From Methylomonas sp. (GTDB taxonomy: Bacteria > Pseudomonadota > Gammaproteobacteria > Methylococcales > Methylomonadaceae), in assembly GCA_026989395.1 (NCBI GenBank), contig JALSJK010000100.1, positions 1 through 62,215 of the forward strand: DNA of 62,215 nt, given 5' to 3'. The notes beneath the pieces are model-generated. The model was not told the DNA's origin and did no database searches. It was given only the letters and a program-made list of their open reading frames with translations. Shown here piece by piece: positions 8,838 through 16,354 of this stretch (positions are counted from its first letter, which is position 1; the number at the start of each line of letters is the position of its first letter). The translations under genes and the position numbers were made by a program.

Positions 8838-9457
8838 TAGAATGGGGAAACTGTACAAGAAACGATTTCAGTCCCATCGTTTTTGTTGGGAATACCATCG
8901 TTATCGATATCGCCAGCAGTCATAGCTCGACCCGTTATACTGATAATAATCATTCTGGCTGTATTCGCCTGCGGAAGATTATCACCATCAAAGTTATCAC
9001 ATAAAACAAAGCTGCCATTACCACTCAAACCAGTTGGTTGAAATGTCACTCTATTTGTAAATCCAGGTACCGTACCTCTCAAAGTATAATTTACTGGCAC
9101 GGATTGAAATGTATTAATCAAACTGTCTCCATCAACTGCATCATAAATTCCATCGCTATCAATATCAGTAAAAACATCCCATCCATTTTCCCAATTTGCT
9201 CCCACCCCAAGACTGGTAAATGAATTATTATCAACTTTGCGAACTGTGACTGGCACTCCTCTTTTTATTGCCTCACTTCGCGCCAGGTTTAAAGAAGTCA
9301 ACAGCATATTATTTGTTGTTGTTAACCGGTTATTCCTTATCGTTTGGGTAAAACTCGGCATTGCCATCGCTGCAAGAATTGCTGCAATCGCCACGGTTAC
9401 CATTAGCTCTAGCAATGTAAAGCCTTGAAATTTTAATCGATGTTTATATATACCCAT
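8837..9457 (-). CDS. fimT: Minor pilin FimT/FimU (GspH family)
   Basis: The protein has 206 residues from ATG 9457, with GGAA about nine bases upstream. The leader ends KFQG before FTLLELMVTVAIAAILAAMAMP. The segment NNMLLTSLNLARSEAIKRGVPVTV is the GspH/FimT family signature. It is the first gene of the minor pilin operon and its product forms part of the pilus-initiating complex. An Asp-rich insert (DIDSDGIYDAVDGDS) and a second near the C-terminus (DIDNDGIPNKNDG) resemble calcium loops like those in PilV and PilY1 of this cluster. Confidence 0.88.
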   Translation of the reverse strand: MGIYKHRLKFQGFTLLELMVTVAIAAILAAMAMPSFTQTIRNNRLTTTNNMLLTSLNLARSEAIKRGVPVTVRKVDNNSFTSLGVGANWENGWDVFTDIDSDGIYDAVDGDSLINTFQSVPVNYTLRGTVPGFTNRVTFQPTGLSGNGSFVLCDNFDGDNLPQANTARMIIISITGRAMTAGDIDNDGIPNKNDGTEIVSCTVSPF

Positions 9458-9507
9458 ACATTCCAAAAAAGGATGGAAACAATTAACTGCAAGCTTAGTA
9501 CAAAATT

Positions 9508-9535
9508 AAAATATTGCCTGTTAACCTGATCTCAA
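9508..9535 (-). promoter_or_regulatory. Candidate promoter of the minor pilin operon
   Basis: On the minus strand, TTGAGA (9535-9530) and TATTTT (9513-9508) are separated by 16 bases, about 50 bases ahead of fimT. The match is only moderate. Confidence 0.3.
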
Positions 9536-9654
9536 TTATTAAAGATTGGGAAGTTGTTGAAAATTAGCATCCATTCAGTCTAGATCAATCGGAGGAGCCG
9601 CCTCTGTATCGGAAAAGTTGTACTTGGTGACATTTTTTTTAGCTTTTTTAAACA

Positions 9655-9689
9655 CCCTCATCCCGGCCTTCTCCCATCTGAGGGGGAAG
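9655..9689. repeat. Short repeat, left member of an inverted pair
   Basis: The block CCCTCATCC-CGGCCTTCTCCC ends in ATCTGAGGGGGAAG. The reverse complement of 9832-9870 reads CCCCTCATCCTGACCTTCTC and then ends in AGAGAAGGGGGC, so the two are diverged inverted copies about 145 bases apart. They may be ends of a small MITE-like element or two independent REP-type units. The rest of the 460-base gap between fimT and the AOR operon (9458-9917) shows no gene; small frames in it are low in protein character. Confidence 0.5.
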
Positions 9690-9831
9690 TGGAGTTATTT
9701 TTTAAGCCGTATTCATCCGGGAAAAGCTCAAGGGAAAATTTAGATTACATTTGATTGTTTCACTGTGATCGAGTTATAGTTTTCTTGAATACTCATAATC
9801 CCTCTCAAATTTCGGGCATTGGATAAACAAT

Positions 9832-9870
9832 AAGCCCCCTTCTCTAGCGGGAGAAGGTCAGGATGAGGGG
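9832..9870. repeat. Short repeat, right member of an inverted pair
   Basis: This is the inverted, diverged partner of 9655-9689. It is itself partly self-complementary (CCCCCTTCTCTAGCGG with GAGAAGG). It lies 48 bases before the ferredoxin start. Confidence 0.5.
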
Positions 9871-9917
9871 ATAAGAAGAGGATTAATTTATTTAACTGAT
9901 CAACAGGATTTCGTTTT

Positions 9918-10385
9918 ATGCTCAAATCCCTGCAAATTGAACCAGAAAAATGCACCGGCTGCCTGCAATGTGAGCTGGCCTGTTCCTATCACCATGAAGG
10001 AATATTTAACCCTTCCAAATCCCGAATCAAGGTATTTACTTTTCATCAGGAAGGGCGGTTTGCTCCTTATACTTGCACCCAATGCACGGAAGCCTGGTGT
10101 TTGCATACTTGTCCGGTTGAGGCGATTGTAATTAATGATGCAACCGGTGCAAAAGAAGTGATTGCTGATCGCTGTGTTGGCTGTAAGGTTTGCACTATTT
10201 CCTGCCCGTTTGGTACGGTCAATTACAATGTAGATTCTGGTGTTGTTGATAAATGTGATTTATGCGGTGGCGATCCTGAATGTGCGACTGCTTGTCCTAC
10301 CGCTGCCATTACCTATGTAGATGCCGAACACACAGGGCTTGCCAGAATGCAGGCGCACGCCGCACAATCCATAAAAGATTTGTAG
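9918..10385 (+). CDS. aorA: Polyferredoxin subunit of bacterial aldehyde oxidoreductase (AorA-like)
   Basis: The 155-residue protein carries four ferredoxin-type cysteine groups: CTGCLQCELAC near the N-terminus, CTQCTEAWCLHTCP, CVGCKVCTISCP, and CDLCGGDPECATACP. That predicts four [4Fe-4S] clusters of the HycB/NrfC type. It is cytoplasmic, with no signal peptide. It is followed closely by the tungsten aldehyde oxidoreductase gene. In Aromatoleum aromaticum an equivalent subunit forms an electron-conducting filament between catalytic and FAD subunits; the same role is inferred here from gene order. Confidence 0.85.
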   Translation: MLKSLQIEPEKCTGCLQCELACSYHHEGIFNPSKSRIKVFTFHQEGRFAPYTCTQCTEAWCLHTCPVEAIVINDATGAKEVIADRCVGCKVCTISCPFGTVNYNVDSGVVDKCDLCGGDPECATACPTAAITYVDAEHTGLARMQAHAAQSIKDL

Positions 10386-10394
10386 GAGGTTATT

Positions 10395-12245
10395 ATGGCC
10401 TGGACCAGAAATGTTTTACGCGTTAATTTAACCGAGCTTAGTTGTAAAAAAGAACCGCTCAATATGGAATGGGCCAGTCAGTACCTTGGTCAAAGAGGTT
10501 TAGCCAGTAAATATTTGGTTGAAGAAATTGATCCTAAAGTTGAGCCACTGTCACCAGATAATATTTTAATCATGGCAACCGGGCCATTAACCGGCACTAT
10601 GGCCTCCACTGCCGGTCGTTATTCTGTGATTACCAAAAGCCCTTTAACCGGGGCGATTGCTTGTTCCAATTCTGGTGGCTTCATCGGTATGGAATTTAAA
10701 AATGCAGGTTGGGATATGATTATTTTTGAAGGCAAAGCCCCATACCCCGTTTATCTTTATCTCGAAAACGACCAGCCAGAATTGCTACCTGCCGATGAAA
10801 TCTGGGGCAAAACCGCTTGGGCAACCGACGAGTGGTTGCATAATCAACATCAAGACCCTTTGTTGCGCATTGCCACGATTGGACGTTCCGCCGAAAAAGG
10901 CTGCTTGTTTGCCGCGGTTATTAATGATTTGCATAGAGCCGCTGGCCGCTCTGGTGTTGGAACGGTAATGGCATCTAAAAATCTTAAAGCCGTTGCAGTC
11001 CGCGGCACCAAAGGTGTTGGTAATATCAAAGACCCGGCTGCATTTATGAAAGCGGTGAATGAAGGCAAAAAAGTGCTGGCTGAAAATGCCGTCACTGGTC
11101 AGGGATTACCCACCTATGGCACTCAGGTGTTAATGAATGTCATTAATGAGGTCGGTGCCATGCCGACGCGCAATATGCGCGAAGTGCAATTTGAAGGCGC
11201 GGAAAAAATCTCCGGTGAGGCCATGCATGAACCCCGGCCAACAGATGGCAAGCCTAACCTGGTCACTAATGCGGGCTGTTTTGCCTGCACTATTGCTTGT
11301 GGCAGAATTTCCACGATTGACAAGGGCCATTTCAGTATTCAGCATAAACCGCAATATTTTGGCGCTTCCGGCGGTCTTGAATATGAATCAGCCTGGGCCT
11401 TTGGCTCTGATACCGGCGTGGATGATCTGGATGCACTCACTTATGTCAATTTTCTTTGTAATGAGGACGGCATGGACCCGATCACTCTGGGTTCAACCAT
11501 TGCCGCAGCCATGGAAATGTTTGAACAGGGCGACCTTACTTTAGCCGATACTGGCGGCTTGGAACTGAAATTTGGATCAGCAAAAGCGTTGGTTGAAATT
11601 GTCGAATTAACTGCGCGGGGCGAAGGTTTTGGTAAGGAAATCGGCCTGGGCTCCAAACGTCTGTGTGAAAAATATGGCCGTCCAGAATTATCCATGACCG
11701 TCAAGGGGCAGGAATTTCCCGCCTATGATCCCCGTGGTATTCAAGGAATGGGGCTGGCCTATGCCACCTCCAACCGAGGCGCATGTCATTTACGCGGTTA
11801 CACGGTTTCCTCTGAAATCATGGGTATTCCGGAAAAAACTGATCCTTTAGCTACGGAAGGCAAGGCCGAACTGGTCAAAGCCTTTCAGGATGTAACTGCC
11901 GCAGTCGATTCATCTGGACTTTGTGTTTTCTCTACCTTTGCCTGGTCAATGTCTGATATCGCCCCACAAATTGCCGCCGCTTGTGGCGATGAATGGACAA
12001 TGGATACTCTGCTTGAAGCCGGGGAAAGAATCTGGAATCTAGAGCGAAAATTCAACATGGATGCGGGTTTAACGGGTGCGGACGATACTTTACCCAAGCG
12101 ACTGCTAAAAGAAGCCGCTAAAACCGGTCCGGCAGCCGGACGAGTAAATGATCTGCATAAAATGCTGCCGGAATATTATCAACTTCGAGGCTGGAGTGAA
12201 GAGGGCATCCCCACGCCAGAAACCTTAAATCGTTTCGGAATTTAG
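10395..12245 (+). CDS. aorB: Aldehyde:ferredoxin oxidoreductase, tungsten catalytic subunit
   Basis: The 616-residue protein is full length for the AOR family. A perfect AGGAGG precedes ATG 10395. The family N-terminal domain (MAWTRNVLRVNLTE, then GQRGLASKYLVEE and GPLTGTMASTAGRYSV) binds the bis-pterin. The [4Fe-4S] ligands follow the family pattern: C295, C298 and C302 in NAGCFACTIACGR, and a distant C510 in DSSGLCVF. The enzyme oxidises aldehydes to acids, or reduces acids with low-potential electrons, using a tungstopterin cofactor. Gene order with a polyferredoxin, an FAD protein and a MoaD-like protein matches the AorABC-type bacterial enzymes that use NAD. Confidence 0.93.
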   Translation: MAWTRNVLRVNLTELSCKKEPLNMEWASQYLGQRGLASKYLVEEIDPKVEPLSPDNILIMATGPLTGTMASTAGRYSVITKSPLTGAIACSNSGGFIGMEFKNAGWDMIIFEGKAPYPVYLYLENDQPELLPADEIWGKTAWATDEWLHNQHQDPLLRIATIGRSAEKGCLFAAVINDLHRAAGRSGVGTVMASKNLKAVAVRGTKGVGNIKDPAAFMKAVNEGKKVLAENAVTGQGLPTYGTQVLMNVINEVGAMPTRNMREVQFEGAEKISGEAMHEPRPTDGKPNLVTNAGCFACTIACGRISTIDKGHFSIQHKPQYFGASGGLEYESAWAFGSDTGVDDLDALTYVNFLCNEDGMDPITLGSTIAAAMEMFEQGDLTLADTGGLELKFGSAKALVEIVELTARGEGFGKEIGLGSKRLCEKYGRPELSMTVKGQEFPAYDPRGIQGMGLAYATSNRGACHLRGYTVSSEIMGIPEKTDPLATEGKAELVKAFQDVTAAVDSSGLCVFSTFAWSMSDIAPQIAAACGDEWTMDTLLEAGERIWNLERKFNMDAGLTGADDTLPKRLLKEAAKTGPAAGRVNDLHKMLPEYYQLRGWSEEGIPTPETLNRFGI

Positions 12246-12254
12246 GAGGCCAAC

Positions 12255-13520
12255 ATGCATCATGTCATCATTGGCGCCGGTCCCGCCGGAGTTGTTGCTG
12301 CTGAATCATTAAGAAAACTTGATAGCCAATGCGAGATCTCCATTATTGGTGATGAACCTGAGCCACCGTATTCCCGAATGGCACTGCCGTATTATTTAAT
12401 TAAAAAAATTGACGAAAGCGGTACTTATTTAAGAACTGAGGCCAATCACTTCCAGAGTAACAATATCAAGCTTATCCAACAACGGGTTACTAAAATTCTT
12501 CCTGAACAAAAAAACCTGCAATTAGCTAATAAAACTCTGGTTCAGTATGACAAATTATTGATTGCAACAGGTTCAAGTCCAATTAAGCCCGCCATCCCCG
12601 GAATCGGTTTACCTGAAATCTACAATTGCTGGACACTGGAAGATGCCCGAAAAATCAGTAAGCAAGCCAAACCAGGGAGTCGAGTGGTTTTAATGGGCGC
12701 TGGTTTCATTGGCTGCATCATTCTGGAAGCCTTATTTAAAAGTGGCGCAGATTTAACGGTTGTCGAAATGGGTGACCGCATGGTTCCCCGAATGATGAAT
12801 AAAAAAGCTGGGCGGTTAATCCAGCAATGGTGCGAAAATAAAGGCATTAAAATTCATACCGGTACTAAAATCACCTCGCTGGCAAAAGGCCAAGACAAGC
12901 TGCAAATCACTTTAGACACTGATAAAACCCTGATTGCCGATTTTGTAGTTTGTGCGGCGGGCGTTAAAGCCAATACAGATTTTCTGAAAGACAGCGGTAT
13001 TAATACTGATCAAGGGATTCTCGTTAACCGGCATCTGCAAACCAATATCCCAGATATTTATGCCGCCGGTGATGTTGCGCAGGGACTCGATTTTTCCACT
13101 GGTGAATATTCAGTACAAGCCATTCAACCCACAGCAACCGATCATGGCGTATTGGCTGCCTTGAATATGGCGGGTTCAAAAGAAGCCATACACCGAGGTA
13201 ACATCAACATGAATGTATTAGATACCCTGGGTTTAATTGCCTGCTCATTTGGATTATGGCAAGGCGTTGAACAAGGGGAGCACGCTGAACAATATAACCC
13301 TGAACGATTCCGTTATATCAATTTGCAATTCGATGGCGAATACCTGGTGGGCGCCACTGCAATCGGTTTAACCCAGCACGTTGGGGTATTGCGAGGACTA
13401 ATTCAAGGCAAGATTAAATTAGGCGAATGGAAAGATCGTTTGATGCATGACCCGTTGCGAATCATGGAAGCCTATTTAAGCCGCACCCAAGCCATCGGTT
13501 TTAATGCCAGTGTATGGTGA
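12255..13520 (+). CDS. aorC: FAD-dependent NAD(P) oxidoreductase subunit of AOR (AorC-like)
   Basis: The 421-residue protein has an N-terminal FAD fold (HHVIIGAGPAGVVAAESL), a second dinucleotide fold near residue 150 (VVLMGAGFIGCIILEALF), and the class-typical IYAAGDVAQG. This is a pyridine nucleotide-disulfide-type oxidoreductase without a redox-active CxxC in the FAD domain. A perfect AGGAGG lies just after the AOR stop. In the Aromatoleum-type complex this subunit passes electrons between the ferredoxin chain and NAD; that role is inferred from the context. Confidence 0.85.
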   Translation: MHHVIIGAGPAGVVAAESLRKLDSQCEISIIGDEPEPPYSRMALPYYLIKKIDESGTYLRTEANHFQSNNIKLIQQRVTKILPEQKNLQLANKTLVQYDKLLIATGSSPIKPAIPGIGLPEIYNCWTLEDARKISKQAKPGSRVVLMGAGFIGCIILEALFKSGADLTVVEMGDRMVPRMMNKKAGRLIQQWCENKGIKIHTGTKITSLAKGQDKLQITLDTDKTLIADFVVCAAGVKANTDFLKDSGINTDQGILVNRHLQTNIPDIYAAGDVAQGLDFSTGEYSVQAIQPTATDHGVLAALNMAGSKEAIHRGNINMNVLDTLGLIACSFGLWQGVEQGEHAEQYNPERFRYINLQFDGEYLVGATAIGLTQHVGVLRGLIQGKIKLGEWKDRLMHDPLRIMEAYLSRTQAIGFNASVW

Positions 13521-13768
13521 GAATTACCGTTAAACTCTTTGCCGGTTTTCGCCCATTATTACCCGCTGAAAACCGAATCGAAGGTATTACGATAGATGTT
13601 GATGATTACATCACGCCCCATCAAATCCTGCGACAATTTAAAGTTCCTGTCGAACAAGCCCATTTACTCCTCATTAATGGCGTATTCATAGAACCAGAAA
13701 GAAGGAACCAGGCTATTTTCAAAAATAACGATGTTTTTGCGGTATGGCCTGCTGTTGCTGGTGGCTAA
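13514..13768 (+). CDS. MoaD/ThiS-family sulfur carrier of the AOR operon
   Basis: The 84-residue beta-grasp protein ends in a Gly-Gly tail (AVWPAVAGG), the site that becomes a thiocarboxylate in MoaD. It overlaps the end of the FAD-subunit gene by seven bases. MoaD-like proteins with AOR genes are thought to serve dithiolene formation for the tungsten cofactor. It probably acts in place of, or beside, the housekeeping MoaD, which is not in this window. Confidence 0.85.
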   Translation: MVRITVKLFAGFRPLLPAENRIEGITIDVDDYITPHQILRQFKVPVEQAHLLLINGVFIEPERRNQAIFKNNDVFAVWPAVAGG

Positions 13769-13966
13769 GCAATGAAATGTCGAAAAATAGCAGCTATTCC
13801 TTCAAAAGCCGATCCAAACCGACAAAAAAGGGAAAGGTTGTGAAATGACCACACTAAACCGGACAATTCGACTTGAAGTTGCCGACTTTGAATACCCGGT
13901 GAAATATAGAGTTTATTGAATTTTGTAAGAACTTAACTAGACTGATGATTAAGCAAAAGACCAGGA

Positions 13967-14058
13967 AGTTGTCAGGTTAAGGGATTCTTAGCTAGGCAAG
14001 TCGGAAAACCAGCCAGTTTCCCATAGCCGCAGTAGAATCATCTTTAACCTGGACAGCC
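13967..14058. repeat. MITE-like element, copy A
   Basis: The ends are imperfect inverted repeats: the left end reads GTTGTCAGGTTAAGGGATTC, and the reverse complement of the right end reads GGCTGTCCAGGTTAAAGATG. The internal block from 14014 to 14058 (cagtttcccatagccgcag onward) recurs at about 47845-47891. It occupies part of the 325-base gap (13769-14093) between the AOR operon and the MCP-rhodanese gene. The rest of that gap shows nothing I can name. Confidence 0.6.
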
Positions 14059-14093
14059 TCTTAGCTAAATGACTTAGGCAAAATAAATTAGTT

Positions 14094-15221
14094 ATGCTAA
14101 ATCCACAACAAGATAATTCAAAACAATTACTTTCAAGCACTCAGAAATTGGGCAAAAGCAGTGAAGAAACCACACGAACAGTCCAGAAAATCAAGGCAAT
14201 AAATGAGTCATTGGTTGAAATTACCCAGCAACAGTATGATGTTGTTAATCGGGTTTATGCTGATGGAGAGCAAATTAAAACCATGCTCTCAAAATCTGTC
14301 CAGCAAGCGGATAATTCGTTAACGATACTAAATGAAACGGTAACAACCATCGAGTCAGGCTTTAATCGTATCGAAGATAGTATTCATCTTTTTGATAAAA
14401 TCAAGGAAAGTACTCAATCTCTTTTCAAAGTTGCCCGTCATACCAAAATGTTGGCGTTAAATACTGCGGTTTTAGGCGGATCTCTCGGTGGAGATGGCAA
14501 TGGTATTAATATTGTTGCAAAAGAAATGCAGGGACTAGTCAAAACTTGCGAGGATGCCTCCAAACACATTGATGAGGTGGTGACCTCGGCTCGTGATAAT
14601 GTCAGGGAAATTATCGAATCTAATCGCGAACATATGCAAGCCGGACTGGAAAATACCCAAAATGTATCCCAGGCCTTAACATCTCTAATAAGACTTTTTA
14701 AAGGTAATGAAAATCAAAGTACCCAGCAAAGAGAGGCTTCAGTACAAGCGATTGTTGCAGCTGTTGGAAATATTGAAAAACTAGCGCAACAGGCCAGGAA
14801 AATTGCTGAAGATACCAAATCTCAGACCGAAGTACTCAATAACGAAGTTGAAGTATCCAATCAAGCGCTTTCTGATTTAGTTGGAGTGGTGACTGGAAAG
14901 CCGATAACCAATATTTCTCCCAAGCAGGCAATGCAACAATTGGAAGCTTTTCGGATAATTGATGTTAGAAGACCGGATGAATTTAATGATCATCTAGGGC
15001 ACATCGAAGGTGCAAAATTATGTACCATCAATGAAAAATCCTTTAAAAAGCAACTGATGTCATTGAACAAAAAAGCACAGTATTTATTTGTTTGCCGTAG
15101 TGGAGGTCGCTCTTCCCGTGCGGCTAGAATTGCCCAATCAGTTGGGTTTGATCATATTTATAATCTTGACGGAGGAATGCTGGCTTGGGATAAATGTCGA
15201 TTACCTGTTGTGAGAGACTAA
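14094..15221 (+). CDS. MCP-like coiled-coil protein fused to a rhodanese domain
   Basis: The protein has 375 residues, with no signal peptide and no membrane segment, so it is cytoplasmic. Residues 1-265 are long amphipathic helices with the register of a chemoreceptor signalling domain. The hairpin-tip region at 119-149 (KMLALNTAV ... GINIVAKEMQGL) lines up with the LLALNAAIEAARAGE...GFAVVA segment of MCPs, but the EAARAGE core reads LGGSLGG. Residues 275-375 are a single rhodanese domain with DVRRPDEF and the active loop CRSGGRSS, catalytic Cys at 334. Rhodaneses carry persulfide sulfur. The combination suggests sulfur or thiol sensing, which is inference. No clear ribosome binding site precedes the ATG. 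Confidence 0.8.
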   Translation: MLNPQQDNSKQLLSSTQKLGKSSEETTRTVQKIKAINESLVEITQQQYDVVNRVYADGEQIKTMLSKSVQQADNSLTILNETVTTIESGFNRIEDSIHLFDKIKESTQSLFKVARHTKMLALNTAVLGGSLGGDGNGINIVAKEMQGLVKTCEDASKHIDEVVTSARDNVREIIESNREHMQAGLENTQNVSQALTSLIRLFKGNENQSTQQREASVQAIVAAVGNIEKLAQQARKIAEDTKSQTEVLNNEVEVSNQALSDLVGVVTGKPITNISPKQAMQQLEAFRIIDVRRPDEFNDHLGHIEGAKLCTINEKSFKKQLMSLNKKAQYLFVCRSGGRSSRAARIAQSVGFDHIYNLDGGMLAWDKCRLPVVRD

Positions 15222-15296
15222 AAAAACCTTAATTTTTTTCAAAGCTCCTTTTCTAAGGGGAATGAATTACAGATTTAAAAAAATGAAGAATTTCCG

Positions 15297-15830
15297 ATGA
15301 TGAAACTACTTAAAATTATATTTGTGAGCAGTTTGCTTGGAGGATGTTCTGCTAAATATGCCAAAGTCCCTTTAGAACCGTATGAAAAAGAGGAAGAGAA
15401 ATCTGTTGTATTTTTCCATGCGCTTGCTGATTTGTGTGTAAATATAAATGTAGATGGGGAAAATAAAGGTGAAGTGTGTGAAGACAAATATGTAAGAACT
15501 ATACTAGAACCAGGTAAACATACATTTTACGCAGAACCAACAGCAGGGACTAGAGCCCTATCCTTTTTAAGCACGGGAATAGTAATTCGCCAGAAAAGAA
15601 CCTTTGGATTAAAGCCGAATAAAATCTATACCTTCGCCGCCTACTATATACAAGGATCTTGGACAGGTAAAACTATAATAAAAAGAGATGTAAAAGACTC
15701 TGATTATTTTTTACTTCCCACTATAGCATTAGACAATGATAGAGAAAGTCGATACGAAATTATTGAAATAGAACTGGAAGAAAGCAAAGAAATTTATAAT
15801 TCACGATACGGCAACAGATTAAACCAATGA
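15297..15830 (+). CDS. Hypothetical lipoprotein
   Basis: The protein has 177 residues. The start is ATG 15297, or the adjacent ATG 15300. The N-terminus KLLKIIFVSSLLGGCSA is a lipoprotein signal with the lipid-bearing Cys at about residue 17. The mature part contains a PEGA-like stretch (VNINVDGENKGEV, then LEPGKHTFYAE), a fold often seen in surface lipoproteins, and a Glu-rich tail. I do not recognise a specific family. It lies 33 bases before the next gene on the same strand. Confidence 0.65.
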   Translation: MMKLLKIIFVSSLLGGCSAKYAKVPLEPYEKEEEKSVVFFHALADLCVNINVDGENKGEVCEDKYVRTILEPGKHTFYAEPTAGTRALSFLSTGIVIRQKRTFGLKPNKIYTFAAYYIQGSWTGKTIIKRDVKDSDYFLLPTIALDNDRESRYEIIEIELEESKEIYNSRYGNRLNQ

Positions 15831-15863
15831 GGCTTGAATGTGATATAGATAGTAGGAGAGAAG

Positions 15864-16262
15864 ATGAGCATTGCAATCAAAGCAATTGGAATATGGATTG
15901 TCATGCTTATGGCTGCGATTATCAATGGCATTGTTAGAGAAAAAATATTAACCCCTGCTATTGGTTTTGATCTGGCATTGCCGATTAGTGGCTTGATACT
16001 AGCAATCTTGGTGTTACTGATAGTGTGGATTTTCGTCCCTTTTATTAAGGTAAAGCAAGCGAAGCATTATTTTACAATTGGATTTTTCTGGTTAGGTTTG
16101 ACTTTAGCATTTGAATTTATTTTTGGGCGCTATATTTTAGATAAATCATGGCAGGAAATCTGTGAAATATTTAACATAAAAAACGGTGATTTATTTAGTA
16201 TAGTGCTTATTATGATGTTATTTTCCCCATGGTTAGCAGCAAAGTTACGAGGTGTTTTATGA
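15864..16262 (+). CDS. Hypothetical inner-membrane protein, four helices
   Basis: The protein has 132 residues and a good ribosome binding site (aggagagaag). It shows four hydrophobic segments at about 5-25, 38-62, 70-88 and 108-127, with basic residues between them (FIKVKQAKHY) and at the C-terminus. Inserted between the second and third is the usual short cytoplasmic loop. No family is recognised. It could be co-transcribed with the lipoprotein gene before it; a 92-base gap without features follows. Confidence 0.6.
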   Translation: MSIAIKAIGIWIVMLMAAIINGIVREKILTPAIGFDLALPISGLILAILVLLIVWIFVPFIKVKQAKHYFTIGFFWLGLTLAFEFIFGRYILDKSWQEICEIFNIKNGDLFSIVLIMMLFSPWLAAKLRGVL

Positions 16263-16354
16263 AATCGGTTAAAAAAATATTGAAGGAGTAACTTATCTCT
16301 GTCGTTATTCCCAAAATTAACTGCGCCAGAGAAGCAAAAGGATTTAGATAAATA

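Noticed and set aside
9740-9955. Minus-strand 71-residue frame before the AOR operon
   Set aside because: It runs through the inverted repeats, overlaps the ferredoxin start and has no protein-like character.
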